From Pseudoalteromonas sp. Scap06 (GTDB lineage: Bacteria; Pseudomonadota; Gammaproteobacteria; Enterobacterales; Alteromonadaceae): a stretch of 64,000 nt of DNA. The stretch covers positions 310,001 to 374,000 of the forward strand of contig NZ_CP041331.1 of assembly GCF_013394165.1 (NCBI RefSeq), given 5' to 3'. Positions 36,509 through 44,395 of the stretch are shown here, one piece after another. The notes beneath the pieces are model-generated. The model had not been told where the DNA came from. It made no database searches and saw only the letters and a program-made list of their open reading frames with translations. Numbering within the stretch: the first letter of the stretch is position 1; each line of letters starts with the position of its first letter. Both the position numbers and the translations under genes were made by a program.

Positions 36509-36961
36509 ATGATGGAAGTAAAGCAACTAGCAAGTCAGACCTTAATCGGCTTAAAAGTAAGAACCTGCAACGCCAATGAAATGAACGCTGGCACTGCAAA
36601 TATAGCTGAACTTTGGCAAAAATTTGGTGAAAAGTTTGCCAACAGCCTTACAGAAAACACCAAAGTGTATGGTGTGTATACTAATTACGAAAGCGATCTC
36701 ACAGGCGATTTTGACGTAATTGCCTGCTGCGATAATTTATCAATTAAACTCCCTGAAGCTAAAAAAGTAACCATCCAAGCGGGGCGTTATTTGGTATTTA
36801 AAGGTGAGGGTGAAATGCCCGATGCGGTGATCGATTTATGGGGCGAAATTTGGCAATACTTCAGCTCAGACGATTGCCGCTATGAACGTACTTACACCAG
36901 TGATTTTGAGTATTATAAAAACAGTAACGAAATAGAAATTGCCATTGCAATTAAAGACTAA
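36509..36961 (+). CDS. GyrI-like effector-binding domain protein
   Basis: About 150 residues forming one SHS2-type GyrI-like/AraC effector-binding domain: LIGLKVRTCNANEMNAG, YGVYTNYESDLTGDFDVIACCD, AGRYLVFKGEGEMPDAVIDLWGEIWQYF. It has no DNA-binding part, like stand-alone GyrI/Cass2-type small-molecule binders. ATGs at 36509 and 36512 both follow AAAGGAC. The nearby Fur-like box suggests iron control, which would be unexpected for this family. Confidence 0.85.
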   Translation: MMEVKQLASQTLIGLKVRTCNANEMNAGTANIAELWQKFGEKFANSLTENTKVYGVYTNYESDLTGDFDVIACCDNLSIKLPEAKKVTIQAGRYLVFKGEGEMPDAVIDLWGEIWQYFSSDDCRYERTYTSDFEYYKNSNEIEIAIAIKD

Positions 36962-36997
36962 AAAAGGCTAGGTTTGTAAGCGCAAACCTAGCCTTTC
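36962..36997. terminator. Bidirectional terminator
   Basis: AAAGGCTAGGTTTG and its exact reverse complement CAAACCTAGCCTTT enclose a 6-nt loop. It separates the convergent GyrI-like and haloacid dehalogenase genes. Confidence 0.85.
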
Positions 36998-37027
36998 ATT
37001 GGTGTTATTTAACCCCTGCCCACTAAA

Positions 37028-37708
37028 TCATTGGTTATTACTGGCCAGCTTGGTTTTTAAATCATGTAAATCGCACGCCGTTATTGTAGGCGTTAGTTCC
37101 CAGGGATCAAAAATAGCCTCACTTGAGCGCTGTATCCACGCAGCACGCATACCGTGCGATAACGCCCCAATAACATCAAACGGATTACTCGATATAAGCC
37201 AGGTATTAGCACCGGTTGAATTTGCCTGACGTAAAAAATGACTATAAACACCGGGGTTGGGTTTAAAAGTTTTAATATCATCGGCGCTCACTACACCTTC
37301 AAAAAGCTCACTTATGCCTGCCGTTTCGAGCAAAGTATTTACCGCACTGGCCGCACCATTAGAAAACGCAAATAACCGATAGTTTTGTGCTTTTAAGCTC
37401 TCAAGCCCTGCTTTAACATCATCAAATGCCGGTAAGGTTTTATAGCGTGCTAATAACTGTGCTTTTTGCTCATCGCTTAAAGTTACCTTGTGCAGTAAAC
37501 ACGCATAATTAAGTGCCTGCTCAGTACACACCGAAAACGGCACGTAGTTTTGCATTAATCCGCGTCTAAACGAATATTCGAGTTGTTTTTCACGCCAAGT
37601 AGTTGAAAATGCGTGCGCGTTGTCGCCAACCATATTTTCAAGTAACGACACCACGCCATGGGTATTTATAAGCGTACCGTATACATCAAACGCCAGTGTA
37701 GTTGCCAT
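37028..37708 (-). CDS. Type II haloacid dehalogenase (HAD superfamily)
   Basis: 226 residues. LAFDVYGTLINTHGV has the nucleophile Asp8, FAFSNGAASAVNTLL is motif II, and FKPNPGVYSHFLRQ (Lys) and ISSNPFDVIGALSHGMRAAWIQR are motifs III and IV. The FDVYGTL motif with the SNPFD end is typical of L-2-haloacid dehalogenases, which hydrolyse haloacetate or 2-halopropionate, though many homologues have other substrates. It stands alone. Confidence 0.9.
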   Translation of the reverse strand: MATTLAFDVYGTLINTHGVVSLLENMVGDNAHAFSTTWREKQLEYSFRRGLMQNYVPFSVCTEQALNYACLLHKVTLSDEQKAQLLARYKTLPAFDDVKAGLESLKAQNYRLFAFSNGAASAVNTLLETAGISELFEGVVSADDIKTFKPNPGVYSHFLRQANSTGANTWLISSNPFDVIGALSHGMRAAWIQRSSEAIFDPWELTPTITACDLHDLKTKLASNNQ

Positions 37709-37816
37709 TAATGGACTCCTGTTTAAATCGTTACTAAAACGCGGTTTTACTACTCAATATTATTCACCTTATCAGTTAATAAAGTACAGTAACAACACCC
37801 GCGTTTTAAGTCGTTA

Positions 37817-37850
37817 CTGTAAACCCCCGTTACGGTTTGGTTAAAAATAG
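37817..37850 (+). repeat. Dispersed repeat family A (left copy flanking the 37905 gene)
   Basis: CTGTAAACCCCCGTTACGG then TTTGGTTAAAAAT, with GCATGGTAA a few bases on. The copy at 39128 is nearly identical over about 45 bp and has the same orientation. Confidence 0.75.
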
Positions 37851-37904
37851 CGCATGGTAAATTGGGTGTCCAAAGTGAATCTTTCAACACATTGTGGTTA
37901 AATA

Positions 37905-38936
37905 TTAATAATTTACAGTACATGTTTGGGCGTTGCTTTGTTGGCAGTAATGAAAGTCTAAAAAATAAAACGCTTCAGCAGGCTTTATATTATGCTTAAT
38001 TACGTTATACATTAACTGCGCACTGAGTCGCCCCATTTCATATGGATTTTGACCAACATTTGATGAAGATAAACCTTTGCTAAGCGCGTCTAATTGTATT
38101 TTTTCGGTATCTGCTGAAACAATAATAAGTTCTTTTGAATCAAGTTTATGTTTGTAGGGTGTCATCAAGTCTATGTACTCAGTATTAAATTGCGCAAAAC
38201 CGGCAACAGCAACAAACGCAGGAGGCTTGTCCATCTTTGTAAGGCTTTTTACTTGCTCTAAGGAGGCGCCCCTTTTTCCTAAACTATAAAGAGGGCAGCG
38301 GTTATACTCGCTCCAGCCATTTTCTCCCGATAAGCGCTGACTACTTTGCCCAGAAAGCGCAAACCTAACACCTGCGATTCTTTTATTTAAGTTTGGTGCA
38401 GTAGGATGACCAGATTGAATACAAATACGCTTATTTTCTTCACTTACTAAATTCTTTAATTGATTGCCTAACGCAACACCAAAGTCAAAATTATCAGTAC
38501 CAACGTAAGCGAGCCTGTACTGGTGATCTTTTGCTAATAAATCTGAGTCAAAAGTAATAACAGGAATGTTTTTTTCAAATAAATCTTTAAGGGCTCTCTC
38601 TACCAAATAATCAGAATCTGATATTGAAACTAATAAACCATCAATCCCACTTTTCATCATGTCATTAATAATTAAAGCTTGGGTTCGAATATCTTGATAA
38701 TCATCAGGCCCATCATATTTACAGGTAACGTCAGGCTTTGACTTTGCAAACTCGGTACACCCTTTGTACGCCTGAATATAAAAGCTATCGTTTTTAGTTT
38801 TTCCTACTATGCCAATGACAAATTGAGCATTTGCAAAAAATGGCAAACACAGCAGCACAAAAAATAATGAAAACGATATTTTAGGTTTGTAAATAGAACA
38901 AGAGCTGTAAATAAACTTAGGTTTAATAAAAAACAA
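37905..38936 (-). CDS. Orphan sugar-type periplasmic binding protein
   Basis: About 343 residues with a long signal peptide (hydrophobic core SFSLFFVLLCLPFFANA). FVIGIVGKTKNDSFYIQAYKGCTEFAK, GIDGLLVSISDSDYL, PVITFDSDL and VGTDNFDFGVALGNQL match the LacI-type periplasmic binding fold of ribose/autoinducer-2-like proteins. I see a TTG start with AAGGA upstream. No ABC permease, ATPase or histidine kinase is next to it, so it may be a sensory input protein. Direct repeats flank it. Confidence 0.82.
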   Translation of the reverse strand: MFFIKPKFIYSSCSIYKPKISFSLFFVLLCLPFFANAQFVIGIVGKTKNDSFYIQAYKGCTEFAKSKPDVTCKYDGPDDYQDIRTQALIINDMMKSGIDGLLVSISDSDYLVERALKDLFEKNIPVITFDSDLLAKDHQYRLAYVGTDNFDFGVALGNQLKNLVSEENKRICIQSGHPTAPNLNKRIAGVRFALSGQSSQRLSGENGWSEYNRCPLYSLGKRGASLEQVKSLTKMDKPPAFVAVAGFAQFNTEYIDLMTPYKHKLDSKELIIVSADTEKIQLDALSKGLSSSNVGQNPYEMGRLSAQLMYNVIKHNIKPAEAFYFLDFHYCQQSNAQTCTVNY

Positions 38937-39272
38937 CGACTAGTATCCTTAATTAAAACGGCATTAATTACAAATTGATATATCAGAATAGCACTTCAAA
39001 ACAATATAGCGACCACATTGAATATAAATTAAAAAACCAAAAAATAATCCTTAACCGCAATGCTTTTACACAAAGCAATGGCAATAGTAACCTTTTGCTA
39101 ACGAACAGCTTTGCATTCAGTTGAATACTGTAAACCTCCGTTACGGTTTGGTTAAAAATACCGTATGGTAAGGTGGGGTTTTTTCGTTTCTTTTGAAGGA
39201 GAGTTTACAAAATGCTGTGGAAATCAATTCTGCAATTTCACATTAATCTAAGTATTAAAGTTAAGCTTTAAA
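38937..39272. other. Gene-free stretch carrying a family A repeat
   Basis: About 335 bp, AT-rich, without a supported gene. It contains the right-hand family A repeat (39128-39160) and nothing else I can identify. Confidence 0.5.
39128..39160 (+). repeat. Dispersed repeat family A (right copy flanking the 37905 gene)
   Basis: CTGTAAACCTCCGTTACGG then TTTGGTTAAAAAT and GTATGGTAA. It is a direct repeat of the 37817 copy with few differences. Confidence 0.75.
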
Positions 39273-39569
39273 TTAATTGAGAAGTGGAGCAGACCACCAT
39301 GTAGGCTGAAATATAACGACAGGAGTGAGGGCTAATGCTAAAAGCCAAAATATAGCAGCTTGAGCTCGGCTTTTACTAATACGGTAAGACAGTAGCCATA
39401 AAAGGGAACTAACTATCATCACAACAAAATATAATAATACTCCATAAACGCCAATACCTTTACCGGCTAAAATAAACTCACTAAATGTGAGGGTTAAGTA
39501 AACTTCCGTCACCACGGCCAATAAAACAGCAACTAAAAATAAGAAACTACCCATAAAATGTCTGTTCAT
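39273..39569 (-). CDS. Small membrane protein of unknown function
   Basis: 98 residues with three hydrophobic segments (FLFLVAVLLAVVTEVYLTL, GVLLYFVVMIVSSLLWLLSY, AAIFWLLALALTPVVIF). A basic RISKSRAQ loop lies between helices 2 and 3. The family is not recognised. It sits alone in the patchy region between a binding-protein gene and a secreted unknown. Confidence 0.6.
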   Translation of the reverse strand: MNRHFMGSFLFLVAVLLAVVTEVYLTLTFSEFILAGKGIGVYGVLLYFVVMIVSSLLWLLSYRISKSRAQAAIFWLLALALTPVVIFQPTWWSAPLLN

Positions 39570-39729
39570 TATCGTAACCCTAAATCGTATAATGGCTTGG
39601 CTAACTCTTTTTAGTTATGTTGTGATGAGTTGGCTTCTAATTTAACCAGTGGCAATATTAACCGCCATTTTGCTGCGTTATAAACCACCAAAATGATGTT
39701 TTGTAAACTGTCACGTGTATAAGGATAGT

Positions 39730-40161
39730 ATGAAGTACCTATTGAATATCTTGGTGTTATTAATCTCATTTCAACTTAATGCTCAAGAGATCAAAGTTAA
39801 TACCGGAAAGTATTCCGATTATTATCACATGAAATACGAACTTACTTCAGGCAATTATTCTGTAAACACTGAATATGGATTTTCTAAAGGTGGTCAATTT
39901 GAAGTATTTGTTCCTAAGGAACGCTTTCCAATCGCCGCTCCAAGTTGCAAAAAGGATATCATAATTCGTATGCCGCACTCGGGCTCCGAAAAACGTAAAC
40001 GAGCCCTATACAATGAGCTATTGCTGTCCAAAACTATTACAGTTACATTGGAGCTGAATCCATATGTTAAGGTCTTAAAAAAAGATCCATTACAAGTTGA
40101 ATTAAAGTATTGCAATGTATTTTTCAGACAAAAAGCTGGCGACTATTTTGATCAGCTTTAA
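39730..40161 (+). CDS. Secreted protein of unknown function
   Basis: About 143 residues with signal peptide MKYLLNILVLLISFQLNA. The mature part is mixed beta and charged (KYSDYYHMKYELTSG, RKRALYNELLLSKTITVTLELNPYVKVLKKDPLQVELKYCNVFF) with two cysteines. I choose the ATG at 39730, preceded by AAGGA, rather than a GTG at 39715. I do not recognise it; immunity or inhibitor-like periplasmic proteins are one guess. Confidence 0.6.
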   Translation: MKYLLNILVLLISFQLNAQEIKVNTGKYSDYYHMKYELTSGNYSVNTEYGFSKGGQFEVFVPKERFPIAAPSCKKDIIIRMPHSGSEKRKRALYNELLLSKTITVTLELNPYVKVLKKDPLQVELKYCNVFFRQKAGDYFDQL

Positions 40162-40281
40162 TGCATATAATGAGGGTAAAAACACTAGATTATTGCCCTC
40201 GCGTTGCTTATATCAGCCAGCTGCTTTTAGCCCATTATTGGGGCATTATATTTCTCTATGAATTCTAGGTGAAATTTACTT

Positions 40282-40401
40282 ATGAAAGGCAGACTCAATG
40301 AGTATAGGGTAAGGGTAGCTGATTACCGTATAATTTATGAGATACACGACTCTGAAATGATCATATTAGTGGTAAAAGTTGGTCACAGAAAGGCTATATA
40401 A
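40282..40401 (+). pseudogene. C-terminal fragment of a RelE/ParE-type toxin
   Basis: A 39-codon frame encodes MKGRLNEYRVRVADYRIIYEI followed by HDSEMIILVVKVGHRKAI. This is the C-terminal half of RelE-family mRNA interferases, including the conserved YRVR-x-DYR-x-IYEI strand and the VGHR end. The first half of the toxin and any RelB-type antitoxin are missing: an in-frame TGA lies 10 bases before the ATG and no antitoxin is found upstream. It is a decayed toxin-antitoxin remnant. Confidence 0.85.
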
Positions 40402-40512
40402 ATAATAGATCTAATTAAGTAATAGCTAGAAGTAGGGGGTTACTGATTTATCTTATTGCTTTAGACTTTATCTAATAGGCAAAATAAGGATAACGGGTCG
40501 GTCAATGAATTT

Positions 40513-40672
40513 GATGTCTGAAGTCAAGATTTGACCCCCTTTGGTTGTTGATGTCTGAAGTCAAGATTTGACCCCCTTTGGTTGTTGGACCCCCTTTGGT
40601 TGTTGACCCCCTTTGGTTGTTGACCCCCTTTGGTTGTTGACCCCCTTTGGTTGTTGACCCCCTTTGGTTGTT
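40513..40672 (+). repeat. Tandem array of a 17-bp unit with two 37-bp composite units
   Basis: Seven copies of GACCCCCTTTGGTTGTT. The first two are each preceded by a 20-bp leader containing GTCAAGATTTGAC (40513-40549 and 40550-40586). Then come five further copies at 17-bp spacing (40588-40672), with one extra G at 40587. GTCAA...TTGAC is a small inverted repeat. Spacing is perfect, so expansion is recent. There are no spacers, so it is not CRISPR. Confidence 0.9.
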
Positions 40673-40695
40673 TACATGCCCGAAAACATAACAAG

Positions 40696-40729
40696 TAAAT
40701 CCAGGTGACGCCTACGGTGTCCTGATTTA
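40696..40729. repeat. Long imperfect inverted repeat before the alpha/beta hydrolase
   Basis: TAAATC, CAGG and GACGCC pair with GGTGTC, CCTG and GATTTA around TAC, with small bulges. No T-tract follows. It may be an mRNA 5' structure or a trace of a mobile element. Confidence 0.45.
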
Positions 40730-40754
40730 GCCATTCTAAGCCAAGGAGAGTTAG

Positions 40755-41600
40755 TTGAAAATACTCGTATTACTCAGCTTGTGTTACATACTAATTATGA
40801 GCTTTAGCTCTTTTAGTCAGTCACATGTTAGTGTCGCTGAAATCAATGGTGCAAATCTTGAATACATCGATATTGGAGAAGGTGAGTTCAATATCGTTAT
40901 CGAATCAGGTGTTGGTATGGGCGTAAATTACTGGAAGCCTTTACTTCGAGATTTACAGGAATTACAGCAGCGAATAATTATTTATTCACGTGCTGGAATT
41001 GGTAAATCCACTGATTTACCTGACGTTTCGTTAAAGAGCTCGAATAAACGTTTAAATGACTTGTTGGCAACGCTAAAAGTGAAAAAAGACATTATCTTAG
41101 TTGGCCATTCTTATGGAGGCTTACATGCTCGAGAATATGCGGCTTCTTTTTCTGACCACATCAGTGGAATGGTTTTACTTGACCCAAGCCACGAACTTTT
41201 TTCAAATAAACTTAAAAAATTAAATAATGAATGGGCCGAAAATGATGAGAAAAAATTAAATACTATTATGGCTGGCAGTCGAGAATGGGCTGTATTACAA
41301 AGTGAATATAAAAAAGGTATGTTATCAGATGGCGGAACAATAATGACGATACCCACGATTGTTGTCACATCTACTAAGAACGCTGAAAGTGATTGGTGGA
41401 TTGGCCATAGTTCCGAAGGCAAAAAGGTTTGGAGAAACCTACATTCCTCGTTAGTCAAGAATAACCCAAACTCTATTCATATTACTTCAAATGTTGTAGG
41501 GCACAATATACCATTGGAGAAACCTGATTTGGTTATTTCATCAATAAATCAATTGATTATGATAGTAGAAGCTAATTACAAAGCCTTAAAGACGAATTAG
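40755..41600 (+). CDS. Secreted alpha/beta hydrolase
   Basis: 281 residues starting at TTG, with AAGGAG six bases upstream. The N terminus KILVLLSLCYILIMSFSSFSQS is a signal peptide. The fold shows VIESGVGMGVNYWKPLL (oxyanion loop), YSRAGIGKS, nucleophile Ser119 in LVGHSYGGLHAREYA, acid LLDPSH and the distal His in VVGHNIPLEKP. The substrate is unknown. It lies in the repeat-rich accessory stretch and has no evident partners. Confidence 0.85.
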   Translation: MKILVLLSLCYILIMSFSSFSQSHVSVAEINGANLEYIDIGEGEFNIVIESGVGMGVNYWKPLLRDLQELQQRIIIYSRAGIGKSTDLPDVSLKSSNKRLNDLLATLKVKKDIILVGHSYGGLHAREYAASFSDHISGMVLLDPSHELFSNKLKKLNNEWAENDEKKLNTIMAGSREWAVLQSEYKKGMLSDGGTIMTIPTIVVTSTKNAESDWWIGHSSEGKKVWRNLHSSLVKNNPNSIHITSNVVGHNIPLEKPDLVISSINQLIMIVEANYKALKTN

Positions 41601-41816
41601 TAGCAGTTGGCTCTTTTCGCTTCACATTTTAGCCAACTTTTACTCGCCGCTTAAGGCGGCGTTGCCATTGTCTGACTATGGCAATTTTCACTCAGTCATT
41701 AATACCAAGCGACTCGGTTAAATTTATTTAATTACACTAGGTTTGTTGCACTCAACCCAACCAAGATTCAACTAACTTAAAACCTTTCACCTTTTGCCTT
41801 TAACCTTGCATTTCAA

Positions 41817-41850
41817 CTGTAAACCCCCCTTACATTTTGATTAAAAAAGC
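41817..41850 (+). repeat. Dispersed repeat family A copy
   Basis: CTGTAAACCCCCCTTACA then TTTTGATTAAAAAAGC. Its end overlaps the left arm of the mesD terminator. Confidence 0.75.
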
Positions 41851-41884
41851 CACACCTCAACATGTGTTAAGGTGTGGCTTTTTT
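41844..41884 (-). terminator. Terminator of mesXD
   Basis: GCCACACC (41849-41856) pairs with GGTGTGGC (41871-41878), flanked by AAAAA and TTTTTT so that either strand ends in a T-run. It lies 20 bp after the mesD stop. Confidence 0.85.
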
Positions 41885-41903
41885 GCAGCAGCTGTAATTA
41901 AAA

Positions 41904-42944
41904 TTAAGCGACATTCGCTGCTAATAACTCGTTACGTACTAGCTCTGCGCCTTTGCTTAGGGCCTTAAGTTTGCCGTTTGCGATGTCGCGGGGCAGGGGG
42001 GCCATGCCGCAGTTGGTGCATGGGTAGAGTTTGTCGGCATCTACATATTTAAGTGCTTCGCGTAGGGTTTTGGCCACCTCTTCGGGAGTTTCTATGGTAT
42101 TGGTGGCTACATCGATTGCGCCCACCATTATTTTTTTACCGCGTACCAGTTCTAGTAGCTCTATGGGTACATGTGAGTTTTGGCATTCGAGCGAAATAAT
42201 ATCAATATTCGATTTTTGCAGCTTTGGGAATACTTCTTCGTATTGTCGCCACTCGGTGCCGAGGGTTTTCTTCCAATCGGTGTTGGCTTTAATGCCGTAG
42301 CCGTAGCAAATATGCACGGCAGTTTCACATTTTAACCCTTCTATGGCTCGCTCAAGGCAGGCTATGCCCCAGTCGTTTACCTCGTCAAAAAACACGTTAA
42401 AAGCGGGTTCATCAAATTGGATTATATCAACCCCTGCGGCTTCTAGCTCTTTGGCTTCTTGGTTGAGTATTTTAGCAAATTCCCACGCTAGTTTTTCACG
42501 GCTTTTATAGTGATCGTCATACAGGGTGTCGATCATGGTCATTGGCCCGGGCAGTGCCCATTTAATTGGTTGGCTGGTTTGCTGGCGTAAAAACTTGGCG
42601 TCTTCAACAAATACCGATTTAGTACGAGACACAGGGCCAACCACTGTGGGTACGCTGGCGTCGTAACGGTCGCGAATTTTAACTGTTTTACGGTTTTCAA
42701 AATCAACGCCATTTAAGTGTTCAATAAAGGTGGTTACAAAGTGCTGGCGAGTTTGTTCGCCATCGCTGACTATATCTACGCCTGCAGTTTGTTGCTCGTG
42801 CAGGGAAATACGTAGGGCGTCGTGTTTGCCATCTACCAGCTCACTGCCTTGTAATTTCCATGGTGACCATAAGGTTTCGGGCTCAGCAAGCCATGACGGT
42901 TTTGGCAAGCTGCCTGCTGATGATGTAGGTAATAGTTTTTTCAT
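41904..42944 (-). CDS. mesD: Folate-independent methionine synthase MesD
   Basis: 346 residues, equal to the catalytic C-terminal half of MetE without the folate-binding N-terminal half. Zinc ligands by comparison with MetE are His211 and Cys213 (VHICYGYG), Glu253 (SLECQNS) and Cys312 (TNCGM). The substrate segment IIQFDEPAF is at about 175-182. Its neighbour is DUF1852 (MesX), the pairing described for MesD, a core methionine synthase that needs MesX and oxygen; its methyl donor is not known to me. It is the second gene of the operon. Confidence 0.9.
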   Translation of the reverse strand: MKKLLPTSSAGSLPKPSWLAEPETLWSPWKLQGSELVDGKHDALRISLHEQQTAGVDIVSDGEQTRQHFVTTFIEHLNGVDFENRKTVKIRDRYDASVPTVVGPVSRTKSVFVEDAKFLRQQTSQPIKWALPGPMTMIDTLYDDHYKSREKLAWEFAKILNQEAKELEAAGVDIIQFDEPAFNVFFDEVNDWGIACLERAIEGLKCETAVHICYGYGIKANTDWKKTLGTEWRQYEEVFPKLQKSNIDIISLECQNSHVPIELLELVRGKKIMVGAIDVATNTIETPEEVAKTLREALKYVDADKLYPCTNCGMAPLPRDIANGKLKALSKGAELVRNELLAANVA

Positions 42945-42975
42945 AATAAATGCTGCCTTTAATTTTGTTGTGTGA

Positions 42976-43950
42976 TTAAGCGATACTTGCCGAGAACTGC
43001 TGCAGCACTGACTGATAAGGCTTAATAAAATGCTGCTCAGTAAATTTACCTTGCTCTACCGCTAATTGACCTCGCTCTGCGCGGTCATACACAATTTGCG
43101 TTAACGAATGGTCGTCATTTTTTAAATTAGGTTTATAACGGCTACCAGCGGCGGCGTTGGCGTTATAAATTTCTGGACGATAAATTTTTTGAAACGTTTC
43201 CATGGTGCTAATGGTGCTAATTAGTTCAAGGTTGCTGTAGTCGTTAAGTAGGTCACCAAAAAAGTAAAACGCTAACGGCGCAACGCTGTTTGGTGGCATA
43301 AAGTAGCGCACTTGTAAGCCCATTTTTTTAAAGTATTGCTCTGTTAACGACGACTCATTAGGCTGATACTCTACGCCTAAAATAGGGTGTAAGTTTTCGG
43401 TTTGCTGATAGGTTTTGTTATCAGACACGCTTAAACAAATAACCGGTGGCTTTTTAAAGTGCTGTTTATAGGTATTTGAGTTTACAAAGCATTTAAACAA
43501 CTTGCCGTGTAAGTCACCAAAGTTATCGGGAATGCTAAATTGCGGTTTGCTTTTGTTATGCTCAAGTAGTAACACGCTAAAGTCGTAGTCGCGCACATAC
43601 GATGAAAAGTTATTACCCACCATGCCCTCAATTCGCTCGTTGGTTTGACGGTCAATAATATTGGTTTTTAATACCTCAATTGACGGAAATGCCTGGCCAC
43701 TGCTAGTAATATCTAAATCAACCGAAATGATCTCGAGCTCAATCTCGTAACGATCCCCTTGTGGGTTATCCCAACTGGCCAGTGCATTAAAGCGGTTGTT
43801 GATCATTTTTAGGGTATTACGCAGGTTTTGTTGGCGGCTTTCACCCCTTGCTAAATTAGCGAAATTAGTCGTAATACGTGTGTTATTTGATGGATGGTAG
43901 TTTTCATCCAAGTTAGTGCTTTTAATAGTAAATGTAAGATCAGTGCTCAT
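42976..43950 (-). CDS. mesX: MesX (DUF1852), partner of MesD
   Basis: 324 residues of DUF1852: the start MSTDLTFTIKSTNLDENYHPSNNTRITTNFANLARGESRQQNLRNTL and the later YRPEIYNANAAAGSRYKPNLKNDDHSLTQIVYDRAERGQ are characteristic. It has no signal or membrane segment. MesX is reported as required for MesD-dependent methionine synthesis, perhaps supplying the methyl group. AAGGATACGGCT precedes the ATG. It is the first gene of mesXD, 31 bp before mesD, with a MetJ-like site 240 bp upstream. Confidence 0.9.
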   Translation of the reverse strand: MSTDLTFTIKSTNLDENYHPSNNTRITTNFANLARGESRQQNLRNTLKMINNRFNALASWDNPQGDRYEIELEIISVDLDITSSGQAFPSIEVLKTNIIDRQTNERIEGMVGNNFSSYVRDYDFSVLLLEHNKSKPQFSIPDNFGDLHGKLFKCFVNSNTYKQHFKKPPVICLSVSDNKTYQQTENLHPILGVEYQPNESSLTEQYFKKMGLQVRYFMPPNSVAPLAFYFFGDLLNDYSNLELISTISTMETFQKIYRPEIYNANAAAGSRYKPNLKNDDHSLTQIVYDRAERGQLAVEQGKFTEQHFIKPYQSVLQQFSASIA

Positions 43951-44395
43951 AGCCGTATCCTTTCAATTTGAGTTGTTACTGCTTTTATCAATGACACATT
44001 ACTCGCTGTTAAAACCAAACTAACGGGATAACTGTAATGGTGCTTTGCAGAGTTAATAAATTTATACGCGCTATGTAGCATGAAGAAAAACGGTATTATT
44101 TCAGGTAAAACATGAGCCAGATTCACTCTCTTACTAAGTTGAATGAATAAATTAGGCTAGTAGACGCTCCCTATGCGATAAAACCCACTTTAGAAGTCTA
44201 GATTTCTAGATGTTTTTACGTGTGTTGTGATTTACTCATACAAAACGTGAGTATTATTCAATGCTTATAGGCACTTAAAGTGCCATTTGCATAAACGGTT
44301 GTTGATATACTCGGATAAACCTTGGTGAGCTTAAGCACTTTATTAAGCAGTTCGCCGTCGCAGAACTTTCCACAACATAAGAAGAGACAAAAGGA
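43951..44395. other. Divergent regulatory region between mesX and the TSUP gene
   Basis: 445 bp without a supported gene, containing the MetJ-like operator at 44192-44215. No riboswitch (SAM or other) pattern was recognised. Confidence 0.55.
44192..44215. promoter_or_regulatory. MetJ-like operator (three met boxes)
   Basis: Three contiguous 8-mers AGAAGTCT, AGATTTCT and AGATGTTT match the met box AGACGTCT at 7, 6 and 6 of 8 positions. Tandem, unspaced met boxes are the MetJ binding arrangement. It lies between mesX and the TSUP gene. Confidence 0.65.

Larger units (their letters stand above)
41601..41903. other. Intergenic mosaic of repeats between hydrolase and mesD
   Basis: It holds a small palindrome CGCCGC-TTAAG-GCGGCG (41645-41661), a TTTGTTGCACTCAACCCAACC fragment near 41740 of the TTGGGTT-type repeat, a family A repeat (41817-41850) and the mesD terminator. 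Confidence 0.55.

Noticed and set aside
40513-40672. Regular repeat array resembling CRISPR
   Set aside because: Units are contiguous with no variable spacers, and no cas genes are nearby.
40696-41661. Inverted repeats at 40696-40729 and 41645-41661 as integron attC sites
   Set aside because: They lack recognisable R'/R'' core sites, no integrase is in the window, and the flanking gene spacing does not fit cassettes.
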